Shown: one piece after another, positions 34,756 to 44,662 of the stretch | Layout: every line of letters starts with the position of its first letter | Position numbering within the stretch: position 1 is the first letter of the stretch | Assembly (NCBI RefSeq): GCF_014269185.2 | Contig: NZ_JABWRZ020000005.1 | Coordinates: 74,607 to 138,606 of the forward strand | Reading direction: 5' to 3' | Length of the DNA: 64,000 nt | DNA from: Pseudomonas oryzicola | Lineage (GTDB): Bacteria > Pseudomonadota > Gammaproteobacteria > Pseudomonadales > Pseudomonadaceae | Notes under the pieces: model-generated | The model's input: only the letters and a program-made list of their open reading frames with translations | Told to the model about the DNA's origin: nothing | Databases searched by the model: none | Position numbers and translations under genes: made by a program

Positions 34756-35396
34756 GTGCGGTCCTCATTGTGTTCGGGTGCGTTCCCAGCTGTTGGCGGC
34801 CTTCCTGGCGAGCGCCAAGCTAGCATAGCGGTATCGCGGCGGCCAACAGGGGCGCCAGGTGCTCGGGGCGCTGGTGGGGCAGTTTGTCGCATCGCTGCAG
34901 CGCAACGTCGCGCGGATGTCCGCGAAGGTTTCGCCCAGCACCAGAGCCTTGATGAAAAAAGGCGCGATGGTGCCAGCTTTGGCCGGCTCAGGGAAGCGCT
35001 TTTAGACCATTCGCGGGTAGATCCGGCCTGCCAAGGTAGCAGAGCCCATGAAAATCGGATCACCGACAAAGGCCTTTATAAGGTGTTTGGTTGTACCTGT
35101 GGGTTGCACTTTTTTTGCTTTGCAGCGGTGCAAAGGTGTTACCGAGGAGCACCTTTGGTGCGTTTGTAAGTGAGTATTTCAGTAATCCGGTGATTTGATG
35201 CCCTTTCGGTCAGCTCTTGGCCGAAAGCCCTCAGAACCGCGTCCTGAAAGGCCTGCCGGGCTTTCTGACGAATGCGTTCCGTAGATGGCGCGCTTATTGC
35301 CAGCAGGAACCCGCCGATTGCAGCGACGCCCAGGTCAACCCTTGGCGCGCTTTGTACCCGCAGTCGGCGTGGTCCACTCCTTACAAAGGTAGTTTT
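34756..35396. other. 641-bp divergent intergenic region, ABC operon / GabP
   Basis: No convincing protein gene in any frame. It holds a hairpin CTTTCGG/CCGAAAG (35203-35209 with 35221-35227) in the likely leader of the permease gene and a T-rich stretch at about 35105-35120 flanked by GCACT/GGTGC. The region is long enough for two regulated promoters; I could not place them. Confidence 0.45.
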
Positions 35397-36782
35397 ATGA
35401 GCGGTAACAATTCCAATGACCTCGCTCAGGGGCTCAAACAACGGCATGTGACCATGCTGTCCATCGCTGGCGTCATCGGTGCCGGCCTTTTCGTTGGCTC
35501 CGGCCACGCCATTGCCGCTGCCGGGCCTGCCGTGCTGCTGGCTTACGCTGCCGCCGGTACTCTGGTCGTACTGGTGATGCGCATGTTGGGTGAAATGGCG
35601 GTCGCCTCGCCTGACACCGGTTCGTTCTCCACTTATGCCGACCGCGCCATCGGGCGCTGGGCCGGCTTCACCATCGGCTGGCTGTACTGGTGGTTCTGGG
35701 TGCTGGTGATTCCGCTGGAAGCCAACGCCGCCGCAGCCATCCTGCATGCCTGGTTCCCTGCGGTTGACCTGTGGGCGTTCTCCCTGGTGATTACCCTGGC
35801 GCTGACCCTGACCAACCTGTGCAGCGTGAAGAACTATGGCGAGTTCGAGTTCTGGTTCGCCCTGCTCAAGGTCCTGGCGATCATCGGCTTCATCGCCGTG
35901 GGTTGTGCTGCCTTGTTCGGCTTCGTGCCAAGCAGCCAGGTCAGCGGTGCCAGCCACCTGTTCGACACCCAGGGCTTCATGCCCAATGGCCTGGGCGCGG
36001 TGCTGGCAGCCATGCTGACCACCATGTTCTCGTTCATGGGTACCGAAATCGTCACCATCGCCGCAGCCGAGTCGAAGGACCCGGGCAAGCAGATCAGCCG
36101 TGCTACCAACTCGGTCATCTGGCGTATCTGCCTGTTCTACCTGGTGTCGATCTTCCTGGTCGTGGCCCTGGTACCGTGGAACGACCCGGCGCTGGCCGAG
36201 ACCGGTTCCTACCAGACCGTGCTGAGCCGCATCGGCGTGCCGAATGCCAAGCTGATAGTCGACATCGTCGTGCTGATCGCGGTAACCAGCTGCCTGAACT
36301 CGGCGCTGTACACCTCGTCGCGCATGCTGTTCTCGCTGAGCAAGCGCGGTGACGCCCCGGCCATCGCCCAGCGCACCACCAAGTCGGCGACCCCGCACGT
36401 GGCGGTACTGCTGTCCACCGCAGCGGCGTTCCTCTGCGTGTTCGCCAACTTCGTGGCCCCGGCCCAGGTGTTCGAGTTCCTGCTGGCAAGCTCCGGTGCC
36501 ATTGCCCTGCTGGTGTACCTGGTGATTGCCGTGTCGCAGCTGCGCATGCGTGCCCAGCGTGAGGCCCGTGGCGAGAAGATCACCTTCAAGATGTGGCTGT
36601 TCCCGGGCCTGACCTGGGCGACCATCGCCTTCATCGTTGCCATTCTGGTGGTGATGGCGCTGCGTGAAGACCACCGCGCCGAAATCATCGCGACCGCGCT
36701 GCTGAGCATTGGTGTGGTGGCGGCGGGCTTGCTGGTACACCGCAAGCGTGAAGCTGCCGGGCGGGTGGCGCTGGATAACTGA
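35397..36782 (+). CDS. gabP: GABA permease-like amino-acid transporter
   Basis: An APC-superfamily (AAT family) permease of 461 residues with about 12 membrane helices. The hallmark GVIGAGLFVGSGHAIAAAGP opens helix 1, and GEMAVASPDTGSFSTYADRA follows helix 2. The length and sequence resemble GabP of gamma-proteobacteria (importer of 4-aminobutyrate by proton symport), but the family also includes proline, phenylalanine and lysine carriers, so the substrate is likely rather than proven. AAAGG precedes the ATG. It is monocistronic, with a strong terminator. Confidence 0.85.
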   Translation: MSGNNSNDLAQGLKQRHVTMLSIAGVIGAGLFVGSGHAIAAAGPAVLLAYAAAGTLVVLVMRMLGEMAVASPDTGSFSTYADRAIGRWAGFTIGWLYWWFWVLVIPLEANAAAAILHAWFPAVDLWAFSLVITLALTLTNLCSVKNYGEFEFWFALLKVLAIIGFIAVGCAALFGFVPSSQVSGASHLFDTQGFMPNGLGAVLAAMLTTMFSFMGTEIVTIAAAESKDPGKQISRATNSVIWRICLFYLVSIFLVVALVPWNDPALAETGSYQTVLSRIGVPNAKLIVDIVVLIAVTSCLNSALYTSSRMLFSLSKRGDAPAIAQRTTKSATPHVAVLLSTAAAFLCVFANFVAPAQVFEFLLASSGAIALLVYLVIAVSQLRMRAQREARGEKITFKMWLFPGLTWATIAFIVAILVVMALREDHRAEIIATALLSIGVVAAGLLVHRKREAAGRVALDN

Positions 36783-36800
36783 TCCGCGCTGGCTGCAATG

Positions 36801-36836
36801 AAAAGGCCGCGCCCTGTGTAGGGCGCGGCCTTTTTT
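36801..36836 (+). terminator. Intrinsic terminator of gabP
   Basis: A 14-bp stem (AAAAGGCCGCGCCC / GGGCGCGGCCTTTT) with a 6-nt loop, followed by further Ts, 18 nt after the stop codon. Confidence 0.92.
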
Positions 36837-36848
36837 GTTGCCTGTATT

Positions 36849-36942
36849 GGCCTCTTCGCGGGTAAACCCGCTCCCACAGGTACACCACATATTTCAATTG
36901 CTGTGATATTCCTGTGGGAGCGGGTTTACCCGCGAATGGGCC
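36849..36942. repeat. REPIN (inverted REP pair)
   Basis: GCCTCTTCGCGGGTAAACCC and its inverse GGGTTTACCCGCGAA enclose about 40 bp. It lies between convergent gabP and the hypothetical gene at 36964. Confidence 0.75.
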
Positions 36943-36963
36943 GGGGCAAGTCACATGGCCCTG

Positions 36964-37407
36964 TCAGCCAAACTGCTTCTGTTGTTGTTGCTGCTTGGCA
37001 ACCAGCTCGGAGGCTGCCACATAGGCTGCCTGGAATTCGTCGCTTTCCAGCCAGGCCATGGTGGCGTCTTCGTCTGCGCCGTCCAGCCATTTACGGTAGG
37101 CGTTGAACACCAGCACAATGTAGTCGGTGGCGTGTTCTTCCTTGTGCCCCTTGAGCACCAGGCCCAGCAGCGGGTCAACCAGGAACACCGAGATCATCGG
37201 TACCAGGCCGCCCTCCTGGGCTTCCTTCATCTTCTTGAACAGCGCGTCGTAGCTGCCCGACTCCATGGCCTTGTAGTACACCTGCTCGATGCTGGCACTG
37301 TCGCCGGCACTGGCCTTGACTGCCTGGCCGCTGCGTACCATGCGGTTCTGCTTGGCCTTGCTGGCGGCGCGCTTGGCGCGTTTCTGTTGCTTGGTAGGGG
37401 TGGCCAT
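36964..37407 (-). CDS. Conserved hypothetical soluble protein, 147 residues
   Basis: Starts MATPTKQQKRAKRAASKAKQ, a strongly basic N-terminal 25 residues, followed by an acidic helical domain (SASIEQVYYKAMESGSYDAL ... DEDATMAWLESDEFQAAYVA) and a Gln-rich end. There is no signal peptide, although a hydrophobic stretch LVPMISVFLVDPLLGLVL lies near residue 70. AAGGA is 8 nt before the ATG. I do not recognise a characterised family. It sits downstream of ppk2 on the same strand but 100 bp away. Confidence 0.75.
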   Translation of the reverse strand: MATPTKQQKRAKRAASKAKQNRMVRSGQAVKASAGDSASIEQVYYKAMESGSYDALFKKMKEAQEGGLVPMISVFLVDPLLGLVLKGHKEEHATDYIVLVFNAYRKWLDGADEDATMAWLESDEFQAAYVAASELVAKQQQQQKQFG

Positions 37408-37506
37408 GGGGAATCCTTGGGTGTGTCTGAAAGTGCGCGTATTGAAGCGTAGTTGCCGAGGAAACCCAAGTGCCGCACAAAGGGGCTGCGAAGCAGCCCC
37501 GGCAAG

Positions 37507-38487
37507 CTAACTGGCTACCGCCGCAGGTTCGTCTTCTTCGAACCCCCGCGATGCGCGCCCGACCAGCAGCGCATCTGGCGCATGCGCCACACTGTGGTCC
37601 TTGCCCGGGTAATCCAGCGAATGCAGGAAGTGCCGGATGCAGTTGATGCGCGCCCGTTTCTTGTCGTCGGACTTGATCACCGTCCATGGCGCATCGGCGG
37701 TATCGGTATGGAAGAACATCGCCTCCTTGGCTGCGGTGTAGTCTTCCCATTTGTCCAGCGACTTGATGTCGATGGGTGACAGCTTCCAGTGCTTGAGCGG
37801 GTCGTCCCGACGCGAGATGAAGCGGCGCAGTTGCTCTTCGCGGTTCACCGAGAACCAGTACTTGAACAGCAGGATGCCGCTGTTGCACAGCATCCGCTCC
37901 AGCTCCGGCGCCTGGCGCATGAACTCCAGGTACTGCAGCGGCGTGCAGAAATCCATTACCTTCTCGACCCCGGCGCGGTTGTACCAGGAGCGGTCGAAGA
38001 ACACCATTTCACCTGCCGTGGGCAGGTGCTGGATGTAGCGCTGGAAGTACCACTGGCCTTTCTCCTGCTCGGAAGGCTTCTCCAGAGCCACGATGCGCGC
38101 CCCACGAGGGTTGAGGTGCTCCATGAAGCGCTTGATGGTGCCGCCCTTGCCTGCGGCATCGCGCCCTTCGAACAGAATCACCACGCGCTGGCCGGTTTCC
38201 TTCACCCAGCTTTGCACCTTCAGCAACTCGATCTGCAGCGCGTGCTTGGCCTTTTCATAGTCCTGGCGGCGCAGCCGGGTGCGGTAGGGGTAGCTGGCAG
38301 GCAGGCGGGCTGAAGTGCTGTCTTCGTTGCTGCCTTTAGGTGCCGTGGCCACTTCCAGGGCGGCGGGTTGCTGGCTGACACGGGTGATGCTCGGCTCCGG
38401 CTTGCGCTGGCGTGGGCGGCGGGTGCGGGCCGGGGCGGCAACGGGTTCGCTGGGGGCGGGGAGCAGGAGGGGGGATTCTTCGCTCAT
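37507..38487 (-). CDS. ppk2: Polyphosphate kinase 2
   Basis: PPK2 transfers phosphate between polyphosphate and nucleoside diphosphates, usually making GTP or ATP. The 326-residue protein has a disordered basic N-terminus (about 1-65) and one PPK2 domain with Walker A FEGRDAAGKGGTIKRF (about 105-120), Walker B VFFDRSWYNRAGVE and the lid SRRDDPLKHWKLSPID. A single domain of this length matches class I PPK2. AAGGA lies 7 nt before the ATG. It stands alone. Confidence 0.94.
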   Translation of the reverse strand: MSEESPLLLPAPSEPVAAPARTRRPRQRKPEPSITRVSQQPAALEVATAPKGSNEDSTSARLPASYPYRTRLRRQDYEKAKHALQIELLKVQSWVKETGQRVVILFEGRDAAGKGGTIKRFMEHLNPRGARIVALEKPSEQEKGQWYFQRYIQHLPTAGEMVFFDRSWYNRAGVEKVMDFCTPLQYLEFMRQAPELERMLCNSGILLFKYWFSVNREEQLRRFISRRDDPLKHWKLSPIDIKSLDKWEDYTAAKEAMFFHTDTADAPWTVIKSDDKKRARINCIRHFLHSLDYPGKDHSVAHAPDALLVGRASRGFEEDEPAAVAS

Positions 38488-38584
38488 GGAGGTCCTTGCA
38501 AATCGATTCGAAAGTCCATCATCGATTATGAAGGTGGGCGAAAAGTGGCTGTTTGATGCTGATCAATGCAGAAATACAGACAAC

Positions 38585-38608
38585 AAAAAACCCGCACTAG
38601 GCGGGTTT
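38585..38608 (-). terminator. Intrinsic terminator of tRNA-Phe
   Basis: On the minus strand AAACCCGC and GCGGGTTT pair and are followed by a T-run (A6 at 38585-38590 on the + strand). It lies about 45 nt past the tRNA-Phe 3' end. Confidence 0.85.
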
Positions 38609-38653
38609 CTTGTTGTCGCTTCGGGTAACTTTGCAACCACCAGAAGCTGAAGG

Positions 38654-38729
38654 TGGTGCCCAGAGACGGAGTCGAACCGCCGACACGAGGATTTTCAATC
38701 CTCTGCTCTACCGACTGAGCTATCTGGGC
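38654..38729 (-). tRNA. tRNA-Phe (anticodon GAA)
   Basis: The 76-nt minus-strand sequence starts GCCCAGATAGCTCAGTCGG and ends TCTGGGCACCA with encoded CCA. The anticodon loop TTGAAAA carries GAA, and all four arms pair. No integrated element or repeat of its 3' end is seen nearby. Confidence 0.97.
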
Positions 38730-38819
38730 GACGAGGTGAATTAAATAGACTTTCAGACCGCTCGTCAACGACTTTTTGAAAAAATTTTAAATTAATTCCG
38801 TCGCTTACGTTCCGTGGGG

Positions 38820-39092
38820 TCATTCCGAGGGCGGCACGTAGCCTTCCGCCTGGGCGTATTCTTCGCCGGCGAAAAACTTGTCCATCTCGCCCTGGAGGAA
38901 TTTGCGGTCCTCGGCGTTCATCATGTTCAGGCGCTTTTCGTTGATCAGCATGGTCTGGTGCTTCTGCCAGTCGGCCCAGGCCTTCTGCGAGATGTGTTCG
39001 AAGATGTCCTGGCCCTTGGCGCCAGGGTAGGGCGGGCGCTCCAGGCCTGGCAGTTCTTCTTTGTACTTGCGGCACATCACGGTGCGGGTCAT
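38820..39092 (-). CDS. yggX: YggX oxidative-damage-protection / iron-trafficking protein
   Basis: A small cytoplasmic protein (90 residues) that protects iron-sulphur clusters against oxidants. The sequence [20 protein letters not shown] with the conserved Cys7, then [20 protein letters not shown], is diagnostic. It overlaps mutY by 4 nt (ATGA), as in many gamma-proteobacteria; MutY itself holds a 4Fe-4S cluster, which fits the pairing. Confidence 0.96.
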   Translation of the reverse strand: MTRTVMCRKYKEELPGLERPPYPGAKGQDIFEHISQKAWADWQKHQTMLINEKRLNMMNAEDRKFLQGEMDKFFAGEEYAQAEGYVPPSE

Positions 39093-40156
39093 CGGGCGTC
39101 TCCTGCAATCAGTTCGTCGGCCGCGCGTTTGAGCAGCTTTTTCACCGGGGCGGCAAGGCCCAGGCGCGGCGGGGTGGCGAGGTTATACCAGAGCCAGTCG
39201 GCCTCGGCCACGTGCTGGCCGACCGGGTCGACGCGCACCAGCCAGGGCTCGATCGCCAGCTGGAAGTGGCTGAAGGTATGGGTCAGGCCGTCCATGGCGC
39301 GGCTTTCGGCCAGGCGCAGGCCGTGCTGGTAGGCCAGGTCGTCGAGCTGGGCGATGTCGTCCAGTTCCGGCAGGCTCCACAAGCCACCCCACAGCCCGCT
39401 GGACGGGCGGCGGTAAAGCAGGATGGCGCCTTCGTGGTTGGCCAGCAGCGGCATCAGCGTGCGCCGTTGTGGCAGCGCCTTGCGTGGCTTGGGTTCCGGG
39501 TAGCGGGTTTCTTCGCCGTGCAGGTGCGCTTCGCAGCCGCGCCGCAGCGGGCAGATCAGGCAACTGGGCTTGCTGCGGGTGCACAGCGTGGCGCCCATGT
39601 CCATCATCGCCTGGGTATAGTGGTTGGCGCGCTGCTGCGGGGTAAAACGCTCGGCCGTGGCCCACAGCTGGTTGGCCACCTTGGGCTCGCCAGGGTAGCC
39701 AGCCTGGGCGGTGTAGCGGGCCAGCACGCGTTTCACGTTGCCGTCGAGGATCGGTGCGCGGATGCCCATGCTGATGCTGGCGATGGCGCCGGCGGTGGAG
39801 CGGCCGATGCCGGGCAGCTCGGTGAGCTGTTCGACACTGCGCGGGAATTCACCGCCATGCTGCGCGACCACGATCTTCGCGGCTTTCTGCAGGTTGCGCG
39901 CCCGGGTGTAGTAGCCCAGGCCGGTCCACAGGTGCAGCACCTCGTCCTCTGGCGCTTCGGCCAGGGCCTGCACGGTCGGCAGGGCCTGCATGAAGCGGTC
40001 GAAGTAGTTGAGCACGGTGCTGACCTGGGTCTGCTGCAGCATGATTTCCGACACCCACACCCGGTACGGGGTGATGCCCTGCTGCCAGGGCAGGTCGTGC
40101 CGGCCGTGCTCGTCATACCAATCCAGCACAGCGCTGGAGAACTGCTCTGGGGTCAT
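39089..40156 (-). CDS. mutY: MutY adenine DNA glycosylase
   Basis: Removes adenine mispaired with 8-oxoguanine. The 355-residue protein has the helix-hairpin-helix [15 protein letters not shown], the catalytic Asp in [14 protein letters not shown], the early Glu in [11 protein letters not shown], and the 4Fe-4S ligands C-x6-C-x2-C-x5-C ([17 protein letters not shown]). The C-terminal NUDIX-like domain (about 230-345) recognises 8-oxoG. It overlaps both asmA upstream and yggX downstream by 4 nt. Confidence 0.97.
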   Translation of the reverse strand: MTPEQFSSAVLDWYDEHGRHDLPWQQGITPYRVWVSEIMLQQTQVSTVLNYFDRFMQALPTVQALAEAPEDEVLHLWTGLGYYTRARNLQKAAKIVVAQHGGEFPRSVEQLTELPGIGRSTAGAIASISMGIRAPILDGNVKRVLARYTAQAGYPGEPKVANQLWATAERFTPQQRANHYTQAMMDMGATLCTRSKPSCLICPLRRGCEAHLHGEETRYPEPKPRKALPQRRTLMPLLANHEGAILLYRRPSSGLWGGLWSLPELDDIAQLDDLAYQHGLRLAESRAMDGLTHTFSHFQLAIEPWLVRVDPVGQHVAEADWLWYNLATPPRLGLAAPVKKLLKRAADELIAGDAR

Positions 40157-42390
40157 CGCTTGAACAGCCCCTTGAGCGCGTCTTTCACTTCCGGGCTCAC
40201 TTTGTCTCCGAGTTTTTCATCGATCTTTTCCTGCAGGCGGTTGCCGGCCAGCTTGGCGGCAACCTTGCCCAGGCCGTCCTGGTCCAGGCGGCAGGCCTTG
40301 GCGCCCAGCTCCAGCGGGCCGCGGCAACGCAGTGGCACTTCCACGCCCACATAGCGTTCGTTGACCTGGCAGGCCGGGTCGGGCATGGCGCGCTGGTCGC
40401 CTTCGACAATCACGCCGACCTTGTAGTCCATGCCCAGCACGCGCAGGTCCAGGTCACCCTGGCCGTTGACGGTAAGGCCCGGGATGCGCGCCTTGAGGTC
40501 CGGGTTGCTGGCGACCCCATTGCGTACCACCAGGCTGCCGCGCAGCTCCTGGAAGGGGGTGTCCTTGCCGCGTGGCTCGCCGCTGAGCGTTTTGCGATTG
40601 AGCGTGGCGATGGCCTGGCACAGTTGCTGTTCCAGGTTGGCATTGACCAGCACGCCGTCGTTGATGACGAAATTGGCGTTGCCATTAAGGGTATCGACCA
40701 GCGCCTTCTGGCTGTTGCCGGTGGCGGTCAGGTCGCTGTTCAGGGTCAGCAGGCCTTTGACCGGCGGCTGCTGTTCCTTGCCCTCGGTCTTGATGAAGTG
40801 CTCCACGGGTACCCGCTGGATGTTGGTGTTGACGCCCAGTTGCGGCACGGCAGGGCGAACATCGACGGTACCCTTGGCCTCGAACGTGCCGTTGTACAGC
40901 CCGCCACGCAGGGTTTGCAGGGTCAGCAGGCCGCCCTGGCCGATGGCCTTGAGCTGGGCATCGGTGATCGGCAGTTTATCCAGGGTCAGCGCGCCGAAGG
41001 CCAGGTCGGCCTGCAGGTCGAGGGCGCGCAGGCGGTCGACCGGCAACAGCTTGTCGTCGCTCCAGGCCACCTGGGTCGGGGCGTTGGGCAGCGGCGTGGT
41101 GCCGGCGCCGGCGACCGCGCTGGCTTCCTGCTGCTTGACCTCGGCCTGGCGCGCGGCAGTGGCACCCTTGGCCTGCTCGCTCTTGGCCGGCAGGTAGCGG
41201 TCGGCGTCGAAGCTGTCGCCCTTGAGCTGCAGGCGCAGGGCTTGCTTGGCGAAATCCTCGACGGCCACGCGGCCGGTGAAGGTGCTGTCGTCCAGCTTCA
41301 CGGCCAGGTCTTCCAGGGCCAGGCTGTTCGGCGTGCCTTGCAGGCGGGTGACCATTTCCAGCCTGGAGAAGGCTGCCGGGTCGTTGCTGGCCGGCAGTGG
41401 GCGGCCAATGCTGTCGAGGAACGTGCGCAGGTCGAACTGGGCGATGGACAGGCCGCCGCTGAGCTGGGGTGCCTTGTCCAGGTCACGCAGGTTCAGCTCG
41501 CCCAGGGCGCGCAGCTGGTTGGCCGATACTTTCAGGCCGCTCCACGAGGCGACATTGGCGCCCAGGTCGACCAGCAGTTGGCCCTGCGCGGCGAAGGTCA
41601 CGGTCTTGCCGCCGGTTGGCTCGCCCGAGGTTTCGCCCGACAGGCGCATGTCTTCGAAGTTGTAGCGCTTGAGTTTGCGGTCGAAGCGCAACTCGCCGGC
41701 CAGCTCGGTGCGGGCCTTGATGTTCGGCTGGCTGGCGCTGAGGAAGGCGCTGGCCTTGAGCGGAATGTTCGCGCCTTCGTGGACCGGGCCGGTGCTCAGC
41801 TGGATGCTCTCGGCGCTGTAGCTGTGGCCGGTCTTGGCATCGGTGTACTGCACGCGGGCGTTGTTCACGGTCAGGCTGTCGATGTCCAGCTTGACCGCGC
41901 GGTCGTTGCTGGTTGCCGGTGCCGGCTGCTGTTCGGCGGGTGCCTGGGCCGGGGCATTGGCCTGTGCGCCGGCGTTTTCTGCGGGCAACGGCTTGCCGAT
42001 GTCTTCCCAGTTGCCATGGCCTTGCTCGTCACGGGCCAGGGTCAGGTTCAGGCCCTCGACGCGCACGTCGCTCATCTGTACTTCGCGGCGCAGCAGTGGC
42101 AGCACTCGCACCGACAAACCGAGCATCTGCAGGTCGGCGAACGGCTCCTTGGGTTTGTTCAAGGTGGCGATGCTTGCTTCGTGCAGCTCCAGGCCCAGCC
42201 ACGGGAACAGGCTCCAGCCAATATCACCATTGAGGGTGAGCTCGACGTGCGCCTTGTCGCGCGCCAGCTGGCGAATCTCGTCTTTGTAGTCGTTGGGATC
42301 GAACAGGTGGGTCAGGGCGAAGCCCAGCGCCACGATGATCAGCAGCAACCCGAGAAGCCCAAGTCCCAGGATTTTGCCGAACGCTTTCAT
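40153..42390 (-). CDS. asmA: AsmA-family membrane/periplasmic protein
   Basis: A 745-residue protein with one N-terminal membrane anchor (about 8-28, GLGLLGLLLIIVALGFALTH) and a large periplasmic body of the AsmA repeat-beta-groove type, related to phospholipid transport proteins. The N-terminal segment LFDPNDYKDEIRQLARDKAH is the AsmA signature. A low-complexity Ala/Pro/Gln linker lies near residues 130-150. AAGGA is 9 nt upstream of the ATG. First gene of asmA-mutY-yggX, each overlapping the next by 4 nt. Confidence 0.92.
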   Translation of the reverse strand: MKAFGKILGLGLLGLLLIIVALGFALTHLFDPNDYKDEIRQLARDKAHVELTLNGDIGWSLFPWLGLELHEASIATLNKPKEPFADLQMLGLSVRVLPLLRREVQMSDVRVEGLNLTLARDEQGHGNWEDIGKPLPAENAGAQANAPAQAPAEQQPAPATSNDRAVKLDIDSLTVNNARVQYTDAKTGHSYSAESIQLSTGPVHEGANIPLKASAFLSASQPNIKARTELAGELRFDRKLKRYNFEDMRLSGETSGEPTGGKTVTFAAQGQLLVDLGANVASWSGLKVSANQLRALGELNLRDLDKAPQLSGGLSIAQFDLRTFLDSIGRPLPASNDPAAFSRLEMVTRLQGTPNSLALEDLAVKLDDSTFTGRVAVEDFAKQALRLQLKGDSFDADRYLPAKSEQAKGATAARQAEVKQQEASAVAGAGTTPLPNAPTQVAWSDDKLLPVDRLRALDLQADLAFGALTLDKLPITDAQLKAIGQGGLLTLQTLRGGLYNGTFEAKGTVDVRPAVPQLGVNTNIQRVPVEHFIKTEGKEQQPPVKGLLTLNSDLTATGNSQKALVDTLNGNANFVINDGVLVNANLEQQLCQAIATLNRKTLSGEPRGKDTPFQELRGSLVVRNGVASNPDLKARIPGLTVNGQGDLDLRVLGMDYKVGVIVEGDQRAMPDPACQVNERYVGVEVPLRCRGPLELGAKACRLDQDGLGKVAAKLAGNRLQEKIDEKLGDKVSPEVKDALKGLFKR

Positions 42391-42718
42391 GGGCGAGTCC
42401 TTGTAGTCGTTTGAAATTCAAGCGCCAGAGTATAGCGCCGCAGTGGTTGTCCCTGCGTATTCGACAAGAGATACAGGGCATTTCCTACGTGTGCATCAGA
42501 GGGTAAGGCTTTCGACCACCATGATTTTGCCAGTTCCACATGTGCCGCCTGTACTGGCCCTGTGGGAGCTGGCGTGCCAGCGACAGGGCCTTCGTACGGG
42601 CGGCATGACCGTTTCAGCCGCGCAAAAATATGCAATATCAGATTGCCTTCATGCCGCTGCATGCTGCTAACCTTGCGCCGCTTTGCCTGCACTCTCCCTA
42701 ATAAGAAGGATCCGATTC
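42391..42718. other. 328-bp divergent region asmA / MFS transporter
   Basis: No gene seen. It includes a single REP-like palindrome (GGAGCTGGCGTGCCAGC within 42559-42590) and the ribosome site AGAAGGA of the MFS gene. Promoters for both directions are expected but not resolved. Confidence 0.45.
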
Positions 42719-44380
42719 ATGAGCAGTACCGTCGCGGCGGGGACCTTGGCCAGTGCGCCTGGCTTCCTGTCGAAGGAGCGCATCATCGCCCGTCCGGGCT
42801 TCAACCGTTGGCTGGTTCCGCCGGCCGCCCTGGCCATTCACCTGTGCATCGGCATGGCCTATGGCTTCTCGGTGTTCTGGCTACCTTTATCGCAAGCCCT
42901 CGGCATCACCGCCCCCGTCGCCTGCGCGGCGGACATGGGCTTCATGGCCCGCATGTTCAGCGCCGAATGCGACTGGCCAATCTCGATGCTGAGCTGGATC
43001 TACACCTTGTTCTTCGTCTTCCTCGGTTGCTCGGCAGCGGTGCTGGGCGGCTGGCTGGAACACGCCGGCCCGCGCAAGGCCGGGCTGGTGTCGGCGCTGT
43101 GCTGGTGTGGCGGCATGCTGATCTCGGCCGTGGGTGTGAAAACCCACCAGCTGTGGCTGATGTGGCTGGGCTCCGGTGTAATTGGCGGTATCGGCCTGGG
43201 GCTGGGCTACATTTCGCCGGTCTCGACCCTGATCAAGTGGTTCCCGGACAAACGCGGCATGGCCACCGGCATGGCGATCATGGGCTTTGGCGGCGGCGCC
43301 ATGGTAGGTGCACCGCTGGCGACTGCGCTGATGGGGCACTTCGGCAACGCGCAGGAAGTAGGGGTGTGGCAGAGCTTCGTGGCCATGGCGGCGATCTACT
43401 TCGTGTTCATGACTGCCGGTGCTTTGGCGTATCGCGTGCCTCCGACCGGCTGGAAGCCTGAAGGCTTCACTGCGCCGCTGAAGAAAGCCGGCAACACCAT
43501 GGTCACCGACCGGCACGTGCACGTCAGCGTGGCCTGGAAAACTCCGCAGTTCGCGCTGATCTGGCTGGTGCTGTGCCTGAACGTGTCGGCCGGTATCGGC
43601 ATTCTCGGCATGGCCTCGCCGCTGCTGCAGGAAGTGTTCGCCGGCAAGCTGCTGGGCAATGGCCTGAGCTTCAGCGAGCTGAACAGCACCCAGCTGGCGC
43701 AGATTGCCGCGATCGCTGCCGGCTTTACCGGCCTGCTGAGCCTGTTCAACATCGGTGGGCGGTTCTTCTGGGCGTCGTTCTCCGACTACATTGGCCGCAA
43801 GAACACCTATTTCGCCTTCTTCGCACTCGGGGTTGGCCTGTACAGCCTGGTACCGAACATGGGCCACCTGGGTAACGTAGCGCTGTTCGTGGCGGCGTTC
43901 TGCATCATCCTGTCGATGTACGGCGGTGGCTTCTCCACCGTGCCCGCGTACCTGGCCGACCTGTTCGGCACGCAGATGGTCGGTGCCATTCACGGTCGCC
44001 TGCTGACCGCCTGGGCGGCGGCGGGCGTGCTGGGGCCGGTGCTGATCACCTACCTGCGCGAATATCAGCTGGCTGCCGGGGTGGAACGTGCCGCGGCTTA
44101 TGACATGACACTTTACATCCTTGCCGGCCTGCTGGTGCTGGGCTTTGTCTGCAACATGCTGGTGCGCCCGGTAGCCGACAAGTACTTCATGAGCGATGCC
44201 GAACTGGCCGCCGAGCGAGCGCTGAGCCACGACAAGGGTGCCGATGGCATGCAGTCGCTGGAGTGGAAGGCAGCGCCGGGCAGCCTGCCGCTGGTGCTGC
44301 TGGCCTGGGCTGTGGTGGTTGTACCGCTGGCCTGGGGCGTGTGGATTACCCTGCAGAAGACGGCGGTGCTGTTCCATTGA
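42719..44380 (+). CDS. MFS transporter of the oxalate/formate antiporter group
   Basis: An inner-membrane carrier of 553 residues with about 12 helices. It shows FPDKRGMATGMAIMGFGGGA after helix 4 and a long loop after helix 6, as in the OFA (oxalate:formate antiporter) family. Helix 2 is preceded by a Cys-containing insertion (CAADMGFMARMFSAECDWPI). The C-terminus is extended with an extra hydrophobic segment (LPLVLLAWAVVVVPLAWGVW), which could make a 13th or 14th helix. The substrate is unknown, probably a small carboxylate. Confidence 0.85.
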   Translation: MSSTVAAGTLASAPGFLSKERIIARPGFNRWLVPPAALAIHLCIGMAYGFSVFWLPLSQALGITAPVACAADMGFMARMFSAECDWPISMLSWIYTLFFVFLGCSAAVLGGWLEHAGPRKAGLVSALCWCGGMLISAVGVKTHQLWLMWLGSGVIGGIGLGLGYISPVSTLIKWFPDKRGMATGMAIMGFGGGAMVGAPLATALMGHFGNAQEVGVWQSFVAMAAIYFVFMTAGALAYRVPPTGWKPEGFTAPLKKAGNTMVTDRHVHVSVAWKTPQFALIWLVLCLNVSAGIGILGMASPLLQEVFAGKLLGNGLSFSELNSTQLAQIAAIAAGFTGLLSLFNIGGRFFWASFSDYIGRKNTYFAFFALGVGLYSLVPNMGHLGNVALFVAAFCIILSMYGGGFSTVPAYLADLFGTQMVGAIHGRLLTAWAAAGVLGPVLITYLREYQLAAGVERAAAYDMTLYILAGLLVLGFVCNMLVRPVADKYFMSDAELAAERALSHDKGADGMQSLEWKAAPGSLPLVLLAWAVVVVPLAWGVWITLQKTAVLFH

Positions 44381-44409
44381 TGAGTTGTGCGGCCGGCTGA
44401 TTTGCTGGC

Positions 44410-44520
44410 TGTACCGGCCCTATCGCCGGCAAGCCTGCTCCCGCTTCGAGCGCATCGGCTTCGAGCCATGTGCAGTCGCTGTGGGAGCTGGCCTGCCGGG
44501 GATGGGCTGCAAGGCCGCCC
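44410..44520. repeat. REP-element pair downstream of the MFS gene
   Basis: Two diverged palindromic units (CCTATCGCCGGCAAGCCTGC and GGGAGCTGGCCTGCCGGGG) in opposite orientation, followed by a GGGCTGCAAGGCCGCCCC hairpin. They lie between the MFS gene and hisB. Confidence 0.6.
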
Positions 44521-44662
44521 CAGATCATTCGGTTGTATAGACCTGTAGCAGTAATCAGGCCCCGCAATTGCTCGCCATGCCATATGTCATCCGCGTTTCA
44601 AGCGGGCGCGTTCTGGGCCTATAATGAAGCCCTTTTCGCCCAATGATTTTGCGGAGCTGGTG

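Noticed and set aside
34671..35069. 132-codon minus-strand frame upstream of the ABC operon
   Set aside because: Overlaps the ATPase gene out of frame, is Arg/Pro/Ser-rich and has no ribosome site; treated as non-coding.
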